Of a stretch of 64,000 nt of DNA, positions 35,094 through 45,225 are shown in pieces. Made by a program: the position numbers and the translations under genes. The DNA is taken from NCBI RefSeq assembly GCF_006716115.1, contig NZ_VFOO01000001.1:3658001-3722000 (forward strand), given 5' to 3'. The notes under the pieces are model-generated. The model was not told where the DNA came from and did no database searches. It saw only the letters and a program-made list of their open reading frames with translations. The DNA is from Subtercola boreus (GTDB lineage Bacteria > Actinomycetota > Actinomycetes > Actinomycetales > Microbacteriaceae). Numbering within the stretch: the first letter of the stretch is position 1; every line of letters starts with the position of its first letter.

Positions 35094-37247
35094 GTGTCCC
35101 CGAGAAACTCCCTTCCCCGTCGACTGCCGCGCATCGTCGCGCTGGCAGCGTCGGTGACCCTCGCCGTCGGCCTGAGTGCGGCATCCGCCGGTACCGCGTC
35201 TGCGGCCTCCGCTCCGGTCAAGATCGACATCGTGAACATCAACGACTTCCACGGTCGCCTCGAGGCGAGCGGCAGCACTGCCGGTGCCGCCGTGCTGGCC
35301 GGAGCTGTGGACGATTTCCGGGCGAAGAACCCGAACACGATCTTCGCCTCCGCCGGTGACAACATCGGGGCGTCGACGTTCACCTCGTTCATCCAGGACG
35401 ACCAGCCGACGCTCGACGCGCTCAACGCCATGAAGCTCGACGTGTCGTCTGTCGGCAACCACGAGTTCGACAAGGGTGCCGCCGACCTGACGGACCGCGT
35501 CATCCCGGCTGCCGACTTCCCGTACCTCGCGGCGAACGTCTTCGACAAGGCGACGGGCAAGCCGGCCTACGACCAGTACTTCGTGAAGGATGTCGCGGGC
35601 ATCCGGGTCGGTTTCATCGGTGCAGTGACCGAGGAGCTTCCCTCGCTCGTGAGCCCGGCGGGCATCTCGTCGATCACGGTCGGGCCGATCGTGTCGAGTG
35701 TCAACACCGTCGCCGACGAGCTGAAGGACGGTGACGCCTCCAATGGGGAGGCCGACGTGATCGTGCTGCTCGTGCACGAAGGAGCGCCGACACCCGAGGT
35801 CGCTGCGCCGGATTCGGTGTTCGGCAAGATCGTGAGCGGTGTCGACTCGAACGTCAGCGCGATCATCAGCGCCCACACCCACCAGCTCTACGACTACGAC
35901 GCACCCGTGCCCGGCGTCGCCGGCGCCACCCGCCCGGTGCTGCAGACCGGCTCGTACAGCATGGACCTCGGCCACCTCGCCCTCTCGGTCGACCCCGACT
36001 CGAAGCAGCTGCTGAGCATCACGTCGGAGGTGCTGCCGTTGACGGATGCGGCCGCAGAGAACGCGCCGCTCTACCCGGCCGATCCCGCCGTGCAGGCGAT
36101 CGTCGACGCAGCCGTCGCGAAGGCCGATGTGCTCGGCAACGTGCAGACCGGTACCATCACGGCCGACTTCAACCGGGCCAGGCAGAGCGACGCGAGCGAG
36201 AACCGCGGAGGGGAGTCGTCGCTCGGCAACTTCGTCGCCGATGTGCAGCTTTCGGCGACCGAGGAGGCCGGCGCTGAGGTCGCGTTCATGAACCCGGGGG
36301 GTCTGCGCGCGGATCTCACCTATGCCGGGTCCGGTGACGAGGCCGGGTCTGTGAGCTACAAGGAAGCCGCGAGCGTGCAACCCTTCGCCAACACGCTGGT
36401 GACACTCGACCTCACGGGCGCCCAGATCAAGCAGGTGCTCGAGGAGCAGTGGCAGCCCGCCGCGGCGGCCCGGCCGTTCCTGAAGCTCGGTGTCTCGAAG
36501 TCGCTGGCGTACACCTACGACCCCGCCGCTGCGGCCGGTTCGCACATCACGTCTCTCTCGCTGAACGGTGCGCCGCTGGCCGCCGACCGGAGCGTCACGG
36601 TCGTCGTCAACTCGTTCCTGGCCTCGGGGGGCGACAACTTCAGCACGCTTGCAGAGGGAACGGATGTCGCCGACTCCGGCAAGATCGACCTGCAGTCGAT
36701 GGTCGACTACTTCGCCCAGTTCACGACGGCGTCGCCCGACGAGGCCCAGCGTGCCGTCGGCGTCTCGTTCGGCCCGGGCGTGGATGCCGCGGCCGGCGTC
36801 GCAGCGGGCCAGACCGTCACCGTGAACCTCTCCTCGCTGCTGTTCAGCGGCGGCGAGGCTCCTGCGCCGACCGTCGACATCCTCTCGGGTGGACAGGTCG
36901 TCGCGAGCCAGGCGATCGACCCCGCTGTGGTGGACACGACGGATGAGGTGGGGCGGGCATCCGTCACCTTCACCGTTCCCGCCACCGCTGCGGTCGGCGA
37001 CGTGATCTCGGCCTCGGTGCCGGGCACCGGTACGACGGCCGCACTGCTGACCGTGACCACGGCGGCTGTCGTGACGCCGACGACGCCGGAGACACCGGTT
37101 CCGACGCCGGGGGCCACGGGCGCTCCGGTGCTCGCGAACACCGGAGCGCCGGGCGCCGAGAGCATCGGTGTCGGGGCCCTCGGGGTGCTGGCACTGCTCA
37201 TCGGTGGTGCTGCGGTCGCCGTGCGCCGCCGCCGCGTCGTGCGGTAG
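35094..37247 (+). CDS. Wall-anchored 5'-nucleotidase / UshA-type phosphoesterase
   Basis: 717 residues. A signal peptide (IVALAASVTLAVGLSAASAG) is followed by the calcineurin-like phosphoesterase domain with the metal ligands of IVNINDFHGRL, FASAGDNIGAS, VGNHEFDKG and ISAHTHQLYDY. The C-terminal 5'-nucleotidase domain has FMNPGGLRADL and VNSFLASGGDNFS. The end has LANTG, a hydrophobic helix and RRRR, a sortase class E-type signal. It releases nucleosides and phosphate from extracellular nucleotides. Start: GTG at 35094 behind GAAGGAGA; the frame is open upstream but without a signal peptide at its end. Confidence 0.93.
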   Translation: MSPRNSLPRRLPRIVALAASVTLAVGLSAASAGTASAASAPVKIDIVNINDFHGRLEASGSTAGAAVLAGAVDDFRAKNPNTIFASAGDNIGASTFTSFIQDDQPTLDALNAMKLDVSSVGNHEFDKGAADLTDRVIPAADFPYLAANVFDKATGKPAYDQYFVKDVAGIRVGFIGAVTEELPSLVSPAGISSITVGPIVSSVNTVADELKDGDASNGEADVIVLLVHEGAPTPEVAAPDSVFGKIVSGVDSNVSAIISAHTHQLYDYDAPVPGVAGATRPVLQTGSYSMDLGHLALSVDPDSKQLLSITSEVLPLTDAAAENAPLYPADPAVQAIVDAAVAKADVLGNVQTGTITADFNRARQSDASENRGGESSLGNFVADVQLSATEEAGAEVAFMNPGGLRADLTYAGSGDEAGSVSYKEAASVQPFANTLVTLDLTGAQIKQVLEEQWQPAAAARPFLKLGVSKSLAYTYDPAAAAGSHITSLSLNGAPLAADRSVTVVVNSFLASGGDNFSTLAEGTDVADSGKIDLQSMVDYFAQFTTASPDEAQRAVGVSFGPGVDAAAGVAAGQTVTVNLSSLLFSGGEAPAPTVDILSGGQVVASQAIDPAVVDTTDEVGRASVTFTVPATAAVGDVISASVPGTGTTAALLTVTTAAVVTPTTPETPVPTPGATGAPVLANTGAPGAESIGVGALGVLALLIGGAAVAVRRRRVVR

Positions 37248-37276
37248 TCCGCCCAGCCTGCGGCTCGTCCTCTCGA

Positions 37277-37320
37277 GGGGTGGGCCTGTGGAGAAGGAAC
37301 TCTCCACAGGTTCACCCCTT
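37277..37320 (+). terminator. Terminator of the 5'-nucleotidase gene
   Basis: A perfect 10-bp core stem CCTGTGGAGA / TCTCCACAGG with a 6-nt loop, extended by GGGGTG/CACCCC outside and followed by TTT. Confidence 0.85.
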
Positions 37321-37346
37321 TCGGTTTCCGTGTCGGAGGCCGAACC

Positions 37347-37352
37347 TAAACT
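37347..37352 (+). promoter_or_regulatory. -10 box of recQ (leaderless)
   Basis: TAAACT, exactly 6 nt before the ATG at 37359. Confidence 0.5.
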
Positions 37353-37358
37353 GGGTGC

Positions 37359-39431
37359 ATGACGATGCGACCTCCCGCCGGCAACCCCGAGGCTGAACCG
37401 CCGCCCCTGGACTACCCCGGGGCGGAGGCTCCCGGTGATGAATACCCGGGCGCCGAGCCGCCGCTGCCCGACTATCCCGAGCCCGACTACCCCGACTACG
37501 ACTCGTTCTCGTTCGACGCGCCCTCCGGTGGGGCGTCCGCGGCGCGGTCCGCGCCAACGCGGCAGGCGGGCCCGGCGGTTCTCCGGGCGCGGCCCGCGCT
37601 CGGCGAAGACGCGCGCGCGGTGCTGAAGCGGGTCTTCGGCTACGACGACTTCCGCGGTGACCAGGCCGCCGTCATCGACCACGTCGCAGGCGGCGGCGAC
37701 GCCGTCGTGCTGATGCCCACCGGTGGTGGCAAGTCGCTCTGCTACCAGATCCCCGCGCTCCTCCGCGAGGGTACGGGTGTCGTCGTCTCGCCGCTGATCG
37801 CCCTCATGCAAGACCAGGTCGACGCGCTGAACGCCGTCGGGCTGCAGGCGGCGTACCTGAACTCGACGCAGGATGCCCGGGAGCGCGAGCGCGTCGAGAC
37901 CGCGTACCTCGCGGGCGAGCTCGACCTCCTCTACGTGGCACCGGAGCGGTTGTCGTCGGAGGCGACCAAACGCTTCCTCGACCGCGGCACCATCTCGCTG
38001 TTCGCGATCGACGAGGCGCACTGTGTGTCGCAGTGGGGGCACGACTTCCGGCCCGACTACCTCGGGCTCTCCGAGCTGCACGAGCGCTGGCCCGACATCC
38101 CACGCCTGGCGTTGACCGCCACGGCGACCGAGGCGACCCACAAGGAGATCACCGAGCGGCTCGGCATGGACCGCGCCCGGCACTTCGTTGCGAGCTTCGA
38201 CCGGCCGAACATCCGGTACCGCATCGAGAACAAGGCCGAGGTGAGGCAGCAGCTGCTGGCGCTCATCCGCACGGAGCATGCCGGCGACGCGGGCATCGTC
38301 TACGGGTTGTCACGCAAGACGGTCGAGCAGACCGCGCAGTTCCTGGCTTCGAACGGGGTCAACGCGCTGCCGTACCACGCCGGTCTCGACGCGGGCACGC
38401 GTGCGCGCACCCAGTCGCGTTTCCTCCGGGAAGACGGGGTGGTGATCGTCGCGACCATCGCGTTCGGCATGGGCATCGACAAGCCCGACGTGCGGTTCGT
38501 CGCGCATATCGACCTGCCGAAGTCGGTGGAGGGGTACTACCAGGAGACCGGGCGCGCCGGGCGTGACGGGCAACCGTCCACGGCGTGGCTGGCCTACGGG
38601 CTGCAAGACGTGGTGCAGCAGCGGCGGATGATCGACCAGTCGCCGGGAGACGTCTCCCACCGCCGCAAACTCTCCGCCCACCTCGACGCGATGCTCGCAC
38701 TCTGCGAGACGGTCGACTGCCGGCGGGTCAACCTGCTCGGCTACTTCGGCCAGGCGAGCACGCCGTGCGGCAACTGCGACACCTGCCTCGTGCCGCCGGA
38801 GGCATGGGACGGCACGGTGCCCGCCCAGAAACTGCTCTCGACGGTCGTGCGACTGCAACGGGAGCGCAACCAGAAGTTCGGTGCCGGGCACCTCATCGAC
38901 ATCCTCCGGGCGAAGAAGACCCCGCGGGTGACACAGTACGGGCACGACGACCTCGCGGTCTGGGGCATCGGCGACGACCTCAGCGAGCAGCAGTGGCGGG
39001 GAGTGGTGCGCCAACTGCTCGCCAAGGGCCTCCTGGCGGTGAACGACGACGGCTTCGGCACGCTGGTGCTCGCGCCCGAGAGCGCGGCCGTGCTGAGCGG
39101 GGCGACCCGGGTGTCGTTCCGCACCGAGCCCGAGCGCACGGCGAGCCGGTCGCAGCGCTCCGGTTCCGGGTCTGGAGCGAGGGCGGCCGCCACGGCAGAC
39201 CTCAGCGACGACGCCGTGCCGCTGTTCGAGGCGCTGCGGGCCTGGCGTTCGGCCACCGCGAAGGAGCTCGGGGTGCCCGCCTACGTGATCTTCCACGACG
39301 CGACGCTCCGCGAACTGGCGACCCGTCGCCCGGCGGCGCTCAGCGACATCGACGGTATCCCGGGCATCGGCCAGAAGAAGCTCGACACGTACGGGGAGGC
39401 GCTTCTGGAGGTTGTGGCAGGTCTCTCATAG
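37359..39431 (+). CDS. recQ: RecQ ATP-dependent DNA helicase
   Basis: 690 residues; unwinds DNA 3' to 5' in recombination repair. Residues 1-80 are an unusual acidic Pro/Tyr-rich extension (repeats such as [16 protein letters not shown]). The helicase core has Walker [10 protein letters not shown] near residue 120, [17 protein letters not shown] near 218, and [10 protein letters not shown] in domain 2. A zinc site (C-x5-C ... CGNCDTC, about 448-470), a winged-helix RQC domain and a C-terminal HRDC domain ([27 protein letters not shown]) complete the full-length form. Confidence 0.95.
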   Translation: MTMRPPAGNPEAEPPPLDYPGAEAPGDEYPGAEPPLPDYPEPDYPDYDSFSFDAPSGGASAARSAPTRQAGPAVLRARPALGEDARAVLKRVFGYDDFRGDQAAVIDHVAGGGDAVVLMPTGGGKSLCYQIPALLREGTGVVVSPLIALMQDQVDALNAVGLQAAYLNSTQDARERERVETAYLAGELDLLYVAPERLSSEATKRFLDRGTISLFAIDEAHCVSQWGHDFRPDYLGLSELHERWPDIPRLALTATATEATHKEITERLGMDRARHFVASFDRPNIRYRIENKAEVRQQLLALIRTEHAGDAGIVYGLSRKTVEQTAQFLASNGVNALPYHAGLDAGTRARTQSRFLREDGVVIVATIAFGMGIDKPDVRFVAHIDLPKSVEGYYQETGRAGRDGQPSTAWLAYGLQDVVQQRRMIDQSPGDVSHRRKLSAHLDAMLALCETVDCRRVNLLGYFGQASTPCGNCDTCLVPPEAWDGTVPAQKLLSTVVRLQRERNQKFGAGHLIDILRAKKTPRVTQYGHDDLAVWGIGDDLSEQQWRGVVRQLLAKGLLAVNDDGFGTLVLAPESAAVLSGATRVSFRTEPERTASRSQRSGSGSGARAAATADLSDDAVPLFEALRAWRSATAKELGVPAYVIFHDATLRELATRRPAALSDIDGIPGIGQKKLDTYGEALLEVVAGLS

Positions 39432-39540
39432 AACCTTCCGCGGGTTGTAGGTATCCACAAGGTGCCGCGAGGCGCGAGGCGCGCCGATTGTAGGGCTGGC
39501 ACTGGTTGTTTGGCGTGCGGCAAGCAGGCTCATATCGTGA

Positions 39541-39554
39541 AAATGCGAGCATTT
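39541..39554. promoter_or_regulatory. Operator-like palindrome before the acyl-CoA oxidase gene
   Basis: AAATGC-GA-GCATTT is a perfect AT-rich palindrome, rare in this GC-rich sequence, 31 nt before the ATG at 39585. A possible promoter, TTGTTT (39506-39511) and TCATAT (39530-39535), ends just upstream, so the site would sit near +1. The regulator is unknown. Confidence 0.55.
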
Positions 39555-39584
39555 CGAACCGACGCCAAGAGATGAGGGCCACCC

Positions 39585-41738
39585 ATGGTCACCACAGCTG
39601 TTACTGACACCACCGCTGCCGCGAAGGCGGGGCTCCGGAAGGTCGAGCTTCCGGCGAAGGGTTCGAAGAATGCCGCGAACGCGAAGGGTTCGAAGAACGT
39701 CGCGCCCGCGACATCCGTCGCACCTCGCATCGACATCGACTGGCTGAGCCGCTACCTGCTCGGCACCTGGTCGGAGGCGCGCCTCGAGTCGCGCCGGGTC
39801 GCCGGCCGGCCGGAGCTGCAGCGCATCGAGGGCCAGACCCGCGCCGAGCACCGCACGACGGTCTTCGGCCAGCTGCACGTGCTGGTCGGGGAGGGCGCCG
39901 TGAACAAGGCCTTCCCGAAGCACCTCGGCGGTGAAGACGACCACGGCGGCAACATCGCCGGGTTCGAAGAACTGGTGACCGCCGACCCGTCCCTGCAGAT
40001 CAAATCAGGCGTGCAGTGGGGCCTGTTCGGTGCCGCCGTACTGCACCTCGGCACCGCCTACCACCACGAGACCTTCCTGCCCGCGATCATGAGCCTCGAG
40101 GTGCCCGGTGCCTTCGCGATGACCGAGACCGGCCACGGCTCGGATGTCGCCGCCATCGGCACCACGGCGACCTACGACGCCGCCACAGAGGAGTTCGTGC
40201 TGAACACGCCGTTCCGCGGCGCATGGAAGGACTACCTCGGCAACGCAGCTGTCGACGGCACCGCAGCGGTCGTGTTCGCCCAGCTCATCACGGCGGGGGT
40301 GAACCATGGCGTGCACGCGTTCTACGTTCCGATCCGTTCGGTCGACGGCACGTTCCTCGACGGGGTCGGCGGGGAGGACGACGGCCTCAAGGGCGGCCTG
40401 AACGGCATCGACAACGGCCGACTGCACTTCGACCACGTGCGCGTGCCCCGCCTCAACCTTCTGAACCGGTACGGCGACGTCGCCGCCGACGGTACCTACA
40501 CCTCGTCGATCACCAGCCCGGGCCGCCGCTTCTTCACGATGCTCGGCACCCTCGTGCAGGGCCGGGTCTCGCTCGACGGGGCATCCACCGCGGCAGCCAA
40601 GATCGCCCTCATCATCGCGATCACCTACGGCAGCCAGCGCCGCCAGTTCACGGCGGGCAGTGACACCGACGAGGAGGTGCTGCTCGACTACCAGAAGCAC
40701 CAGAGCCGTCTCTTCCCGCTCCTGGCGACGACGTATGCCGCGAGTTTCGCCCACGAAGTGCTGCTGACGAAGTTCGACAGCGTGTTCTCGGGCGCGCATG
40801 ACACCGACGTCGACCGGCAGGACCTCGAGACGCTGGCCGCGGCGCTCAAACCGCTCTCCACCTGGCACGGGCTCGACACCCTGCAGGAGGCGCGCGAGGC
40901 GTGCGGAGGGGCCGGGTTCCTCGCCGAGAACCGCCTCACCAGCCTCCGGGCCGACCTCGACGTATACGCGACGTTCGAGGGCGACAACCACGTGCTGCTG
41001 CAGCTCGTGGCGAAACGACTGCTGACCGACTACAGCCGCAAGTTCGCGAAGGCCGACGTGGGCGTGCTCGCCCGCTACGCCGTCGAACAGGCCGCCGACC
41101 GCGCCGTGAACGGTGCGGGGCTCCGTCGGCTCGCCCAGAACGTCTCCGACCGCGGGTCTGTCGCCCGCTCGGTGGGGCAGCTCCGCTCCGCGCGCTCGCA
41201 GCGCGCCCTGCTGACCGACCGCGTCGAGACGATGGTCGCCGAGATCGCCGGCAACCTGCGGCCTGCAGCGGCGGGCTCGAAGAAGCCCGGGGCGAAGAAG
41301 AAGGCTGCCGACCTGTTCAACCAGAACCAGAACGCGATGATCGATGCCGCGCAGGCGCACGGTGAACTGCTGCAGTGGGAGGCCTTCACGGATGCTCTCG
41401 CGAAGATCGACGACCCGGGCACGAAGACGGTGCTGACCTGGGTGCGCGACCTGTTCGGGCTCGGCCTGATCCAGAAGCACGCGGCGTGGTACCTCATCAA
41501 CGGTCGGCTCTCGCCGAGCCGGGCGAAGGCCGTCGAGGCGTACATCCAGCGCCTCACCCTGCGGCTCCGCCCGCACGCTCTCGACCTCGTCGACGCTTTC
41601 GGCTACGGCCCCGAGCATGTGCGCGCCCCGATCGCCTCCGGTGCCGAGGCGGCGCGCCAGACCGAGGCCAGGGACTACTACCGTGACCTCCGCGCGAGCG
41701 GCGACGCCCCGGTCGACGAGAAGGCCCAGAAGAAATAG
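39585..41738 (+). CDS. Acyl-CoA oxidase / acyl-CoA dehydrogenase-type flavoprotein
   Basis: 717 residues, the length of acyl-CoA oxidases rather than the 390 of ordinary dehydrogenases. First step of fatty acid beta-oxidation. Residues 1-50 are a Lys/Ala/Thr-rich extension. The FAD/substrate core has FAMTETGHGSDVAAIGTTAT, then TPFRGAWKDYLGNAA and FDHVRVPRLNLLNRYG. The second FAD-binding half has EACGGAGFLAENRLTSLRAD and DVYATFEGDNHVLLQLVAKR. The C-terminal acyl-CoA oxidase domain contains an Ala/Lys linker (PGAKKKAAD). A dehydrogenase-like electron route is possible, since bacterial oxidases of this kind are little studied. Confidence 0.88.
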   Translation: MVTTAVTDTTAAAKAGLRKVELPAKGSKNAANAKGSKNVAPATSVAPRIDIDWLSRYLLGTWSEARLESRRVAGRPELQRIEGQTRAEHRTTVFGQLHVLVGEGAVNKAFPKHLGGEDDHGGNIAGFEELVTADPSLQIKSGVQWGLFGAAVLHLGTAYHHETFLPAIMSLEVPGAFAMTETGHGSDVAAIGTTATYDAATEEFVLNTPFRGAWKDYLGNAAVDGTAAVVFAQLITAGVNHGVHAFYVPIRSVDGTFLDGVGGEDDGLKGGLNGIDNGRLHFDHVRVPRLNLLNRYGDVAADGTYTSSITSPGRRFFTMLGTLVQGRVSLDGASTAAAKIALIIAITYGSQRRQFTAGSDTDEEVLLDYQKHQSRLFPLLATTYAASFAHEVLLTKFDSVFSGAHDTDVDRQDLETLAAALKPLSTWHGLDTLQEAREACGGAGFLAENRLTSLRADLDVYATFEGDNHVLLQLVAKRLLTDYSRKFAKADVGVLARYAVEQAADRAVNGAGLRRLAQNVSDRGSVARSVGQLRSARSQRALLTDRVETMVAEIAGNLRPAAAGSKKPGAKKKAADLFNQNQNAMIDAAQAHGELLQWEAFTDALAKIDDPGTKTVLTWVRDLFGLGLIQKHAAWYLINGRLSPSRAKAVEAYIQRLTLRLRPHALDLVDAFGYGPEHVRAPIASGAEAARQTEARDYYRDLRASGDAPVDEKAQKK

Positions 41739-41831
41739 CGCAGCTCGACTAGTACCCGGGTACCACACAGGCGGAGGCGGCAGCCGTAAAGACCCGTCTG
41801 TGGGCGGATGCCCGGGTACGAGGCATCCTCG

Positions 41832-41837
41832 TAGTGT
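41832..41837 (+). promoter_or_regulatory. -10 box of the ABC/two-component operon (leaderless)
   Basis: TAGTGT, exactly 6 nt before the ATG at 41844. It would drive the four genes to 46019. Confidence 0.5.
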
Positions 41838-41843
41838 CGAAGC

Positions 41844-42884
41844 ATGATCGAAGCACACTCACTCAGTAAGAAGTACGGCCCGAAGACCGCCGTCGACGAT
41901 GTGACGTTCACCGTCAGGCCGGGGCTGGTCACCGGCTTCCTCGGCCCGAACGGCGCCGGCAAGTCGACCACCATGCGGATGATCGTGGGCCTCGACCGCC
42001 CGAGCGGTGGCAGCGTCACCGTCAACGGCAAGGCCTACCGCGACCACGCGGCGCCGCTCCACGAGGTGGGTGTGCTGCTCGACGCGAAGGCCATCCACCA
42101 GGGCCGGTCGGCCTACAGCCACCTGCTCGCGCTCGGCGCGACCCACGGCATCGGGGCTTCCCGGGTGCGCGAGGTCATCGAGATGACCGGGCTCGACACC
42201 GTCGCGAAGAAGCGCGTCGGCGGGTTCTCGCTCGGCATGGGCCAGCGGCTCGGCATCGCCGCCGCGATGCTCGGAGACCCGTCGACCCTCATCCTCGACG
42301 AACCGGTGAACGGGCTCGACCCCGAGGGTGTGATGTGGGTGCGCGAGCTCGTGCGCTTCCTCGCCTCGGAGGGCCGCACCGTGCTGCTGTCCAGCCACCT
42401 GATGAGCGAGATGGCCCAGACGGCCGACCACATCATCGTCATCGGCAAGGGCCGCGTCATCGCGGACGCGCCGGTGGCCGACATCGTCAGCGGCGCCACC
42501 ACCTCCTCGGTGCGAGCGGTCAGCCCGCGCGCCGCGGAGATGGCCCGCCTCCTCAACTCGCCCGGCGTGACCATCACCAGCGTCGACGGAGAGACCCTCG
42601 AGATCGTCGGGCTCACGTCGGCGGCCGTCGGTGAGATGGCCGCCTCGAACGGCATCGTGCTGCACGAGCTCACCCCGCTCCGCGGCTCGCTCGAAGACGC
42701 CTACATGAACCTCACCGCCGACGCCGTCGAGTACCGCACGGGCGTCTTCGACCCCGTGAACACGCTGCAGCCCGCGGCCCACGCCGACCCTGCAACGGTC
42801 GACGCCCCCCACGAACACACGCACGCGGCAAGCCACGCCGCTCCGACCCACGCCGCACCGACCGGCCCGGAGGCAACCCGATGA
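41844..42884 (+). CDS. ABC transporter ATP-binding protein
   Basis: 346 residues. Walker A GPNGAGKST (residues about 34-42), signature FSLGMGQRLGIA, Walker B LILDEPVNGLDPEG and the switch His in LLSSHLMSEM are all intact. The type matches drug- or peptide-exporter ATPases (CcmA-like). The last 40 residues form a His/Ala-rich tail (HEHTHAASHAAPTH), unusual for this family and possibly metal-binding. It overlaps the permease gene by ATGA. The downstream two-component genes suggest a sensed and exported cell-envelope agent. Confidence 0.93.
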   Translation: MIEAHSLSKKYGPKTAVDDVTFTVRPGLVTGFLGPNGAGKSTTMRMIVGLDRPSGGSVTVNGKAYRDHAAPLHEVGVLLDAKAIHQGRSAYSHLLALGATHGIGASRVREVIEMTGLDTVAKKRVGGFSLGMGQRLGIAAAMLGDPSTLILDEPVNGLDPEGVMWVRELVRFLASEGRTVLLSSHLMSEMAQTADHIIVIGKGRVIADAPVADIVSGATTSSVRAVSPRAAEMARLLNSPGVTITSVDGETLEIVGLTSAAVGEMAASNGIVLHELTPLRGSLEDAYMNLTADAVEYRTGVFDPVNTLQPAAHADPATVDAPHEHTHAASHAAPTHAAPTGPEATR

Positions 42885-43705
42885 GCGCCACGATCACCAA
42901 GCGGAGCACTGCGCTCCCCACCTCGCCGATCCGCCTGACCGCGGGCGGCATCATCCGTTCCGAGTGGATCAAGCTCCGCTCCCTCCGTTCGACGATCTGG
43001 GCGTACGCGGTCATCCTCGTGCTGCAGATCGCGATCGGGCTGCTCGTGATCTCGTTCACGGTGAGCAACATCGACTCCCCCCGCGGGGAGGCGATCCTCC
43101 AGTCCCCGGAGCTCGCCACAGCCGGCGCGACGGCCGGAGTCGTCTTCGCCCAGCTCGTCGTCTCCGTGCTCGGCGTGCTGGTCATCAGCGGCGAGTACTC
43201 CACCGGCCAGATCCGTTCGAGTTTCGCCGCGGTGCCCAAGCGACTGCCTGTGCTCTGGGCGAAGCTCGCCGTGTTCGGCGTCGTCACGTTCGTGGTCTCG
43301 CTCGTCGGCATCCTGCTCGCCTACGGCGTCACCTACCCGATCCTCGCGAATGCCGGCCACTCGTCGAATCTCTTCGACTCGGCCGTCTTCCTGCCGATCA
43401 TCGGTGCGGCCGGTTACCTCGCCCTGATCGGGATGCTCGCCCTCGGCCTCGGCGCGATCCTCCGCAGCACCGCCGGTGGTATCGCCGCCTCGCTCGGTCT
43501 GCTGCTCGTCGTGCCGGTGATCTTCTCGCTCATTCCGGTGGACTGGGCGCACAGCATCTCCGACTGGCTGCCGGGTTCCGTCGGCCCGGCGATCTACCAG
43601 ATGAGCGCGACATTCGAATGGTGGCAGGCCCTGCTCATTATGATCGGATGGATCGCCGTCGTCTTCGCCGCGGCCGCCACCCTGATGCGCCGGAGGGATG
43701 CCTGA
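42881..43705 (+). CDS. ABC-2-type permease
   Basis: 274 residues with six membrane helices, for example STIWAYAVILVLQIAIGLLV, TAGVVFAQLVVSVLGVLVI and LALIGMLALGLGAILRSTAG. The N-terminal SEWIKLRSLRSTIW is the usual start of ABC-2 permeases that pair with single ATPases. It is translationally coupled to the ATPase gene (ATGA) and lies 2 nt before the histidine kinase gene. Substrate not predictable. Confidence 0.9.
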   Translation: MSATITKRSTALPTSPIRLTAGGIIRSEWIKLRSLRSTIWAYAVILVLQIAIGLLVISFTVSNIDSPRGEAILQSPELATAGATAGVVFAQLVVSVLGVLVISGEYSTGQIRSSFAAVPKRLPVLWAKLAVFGVVTFVVSLVGILLAYGVTYPILANAGHSSNLFDSAVFLPIIGAAGYLALIGMLALGLGAILRSTAGGIAASLGLLLVVPVIFSLIPVDWAHSISDWLPGSVGPAIYQMSATFEWWQALLIMIGWIAVVFAAAATLMRRRDA

Positions 43706-43707
43706 GC

Positions 43708-45225
43708 ATGACGCCTGACGAACGCCCGGTCACCCCGCCTCGAACGGCGACGGTGGCCGGGCGTTCGTCCGTCGGGCAAGGGGCGGTTCCGGTTGCCCGT
43801 GGTGCTGCCGGGCCGGGTGCACCCGCGGCGGCTCCGGATGCCCGGATGAGCGACCTCGCCCTGCCGAAGCCACCCGGGGTGTTCCGTTCGTTCTTCGCCC
43901 GGCACGCCTGGATCGTGGACGGTTCGATCGTGGTGGTCTACGGGCTGCCCACCATCCTGTTCCTCGGTGTCTCGTTGGCGATGGGACGGGACGACTGGAG
44001 CCGCGACCCGCTCCGGGCGGGCGCGGCGATCGCGGGTTCGCTGATCGTGCTCGTCGCCCTCTACCTCCGCCGACGGCATCCGTTCGTGCTCGTCATCGCG
44101 ACGGGGGTCGGCATCCTCCTGGTCGCCCCGAGCTTCGAGGGCCTCGCCCAGATCCCGTCGGTCGTGGCGCTGTACGGGGTCGCGGTGTACGTGTCGTCGC
44201 GGTCGGCCCTGGTCGCGTTCGCGGGCCTCGCGGCGGTGCGCATCCTCGCCGATCTGATTGCTCGTGGCGGCGATCTCGGACAGGTGCTCGTGATGTCCAC
44301 GGCCTCCATCTTCCTGATGCTGATCGCGACCCTGATCGGCATCAACGTGGGCAACCGCAAGCGGTACGTCGAGGCGCTGCTCGACCGCGCCGCGCAGCTC
44401 GGGCGCGAACGGGACCAGCAGGCCCTGCTCTCCTCCGCCTCCGAGCGGGCGCGCATCGCCCGAGAGATGCACGACATCGTGGCACACAGTCTCACGGTGA
44501 TGGTGGCGCTGGCGGATGGGGCGGACCGCACCGTCGGCCACGATCCGGGCCGCGCCCAGGAGGCGATCCGGCAGGTCGCGGAGACGGGCCGCGTGGCCCT
44601 CGCCGACATGCGCGTGGTGCTCGGGGTGCTGGCTGAGCCGCTCGCGCCCGCCCAGGAACCCGCCCGAGAACCCGCCCCGGAACCCGTCCCGGAACCCGTC
44701 CAGGGGACCCAAAGTGCTCCTTCCGGGGCCTCTCTGGAGCAATTCGCGTCCCCTCGAGGCCGCGCGACCGCAGGCGCCGACGCATCGCCGTCGCTCACTC
44801 CGCAGCCCGGCCACGACGACCTCGACGCGCTCATCGCCTCGTACCGGAGCGCCGGCATGGTGGTCGTGTACACGGTCACGGGGGCGATCAACCCCGATCC
44901 GGGCATCCAACTCGCCGTGTTCCGCATCGTGCAGGAGGCTCTCACGAACAGCCTCCGCTACGCGCCCGACCCGAAGCACGTCACGGTCGCCGTCGTGTTC
45001 TCCGGGGACGGGATCGCGGTGACCGTCTCCGACCAGGGCCAGTCGCAGGTCGCGGCCCCCTCGATCGGAACCGGCCACGGCATCGTGGGCATGCGGGAGC
45101 GCGCGCACGGCTACGGCGGAACCCTCGAGGCAGGCCCGACGACGGCCGGCGGGTGGCAGGTGCGCGCGCGCATCCCGCAGCCGGCGAAACCCGCGGGAGA
45201 CGCTGAAGACACGGAGGACGCATGA
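43708..45225 (+). CDS. Sensor histidine kinase, NarL-system (HisKA_3) type
   Basis: 505 residues. An 60-residue Pro/Ala-rich N-terminus precedes about five membrane helices. HisKA_3 has the phospho-acceptor His in [19 protein letters not shown]. The ATPase domain has [18 protein letters not shown] and [16 protein letters not shown]. Between them lies an extra linker of about 55 residues with Glu-Pro repeats ([15 protein letters not shown]) and a palindromic DNA element (44703-44753). Nothing identifies the signal, but the exporter genes in front make envelope stress or an antimicrobial plausible. It overlaps the regulator gene by ATGA. Confidence 0.92.
   Translation: MTPDERPVTPPRTATVAGRSSVGQGAVPVARGAAGPGAPAAAPDARMSDLALPKPPGVFRSFFARHAWIVDGSIVVVYGLPTILFLGVSLAMGRDDWSRDPLRAGAAIAGSLIVLVALYLRRRHPFVLVIATGVGILLVAPSFEGLAQIPSVVALYGVAVYVSSRSALVAFAGLAAVRILADLIARGGDLGQVLVMSTASIFLMLIATLIGINVGNRKRYVEALLDRAAQLGRERDQQALLSSASERARIAREMHDIVAHSLTVMVALADGADRTVGHDPGRAQEAIRQVAETGRVALADMRVVLGVLAEPLAPAQEPAREPAPEPVPEPVQGTQSAPSGASLEQFASPRGRATAGADASPSLTPQPGHDDLDALIASYRSAGMVVVYTVTGAINPDPGIQLAVFRIVQEALTNSLRYAPDPKHVTVAVVFSGDGIAVTVSDQGQSQVAAPSIGTGHGIVGMRERAHGYGGTLEAGPTTAGGWQVRARIPQPAKPAGDAEDTEDA
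44703..44753. repeat. Palindromic element inside the histidine kinase linker
   Basis: Two 18-nt arms (44703-44720, 44736-44753) match as GGGGAC-N6-TGCTCC / GGAGCA-N6-GTCCCC around a 15-nt loop. It is in frame and encodes part of the linker between the HisKA and ATPase domains. The A/T-rich N6 parts (CCAAAG, ATTCGC) stand out from the neighbouring sequence. Confidence 0.7.

Noticed and set aside
33564-38279. Minus-strand open frame of 1571 codons
   Set aside because: It runs antisense through the nucleotidase and part of recQ and across the MFS gene in another frame. Its Arg/His-rich composition is typical of shadow frames in high-GC DNA.
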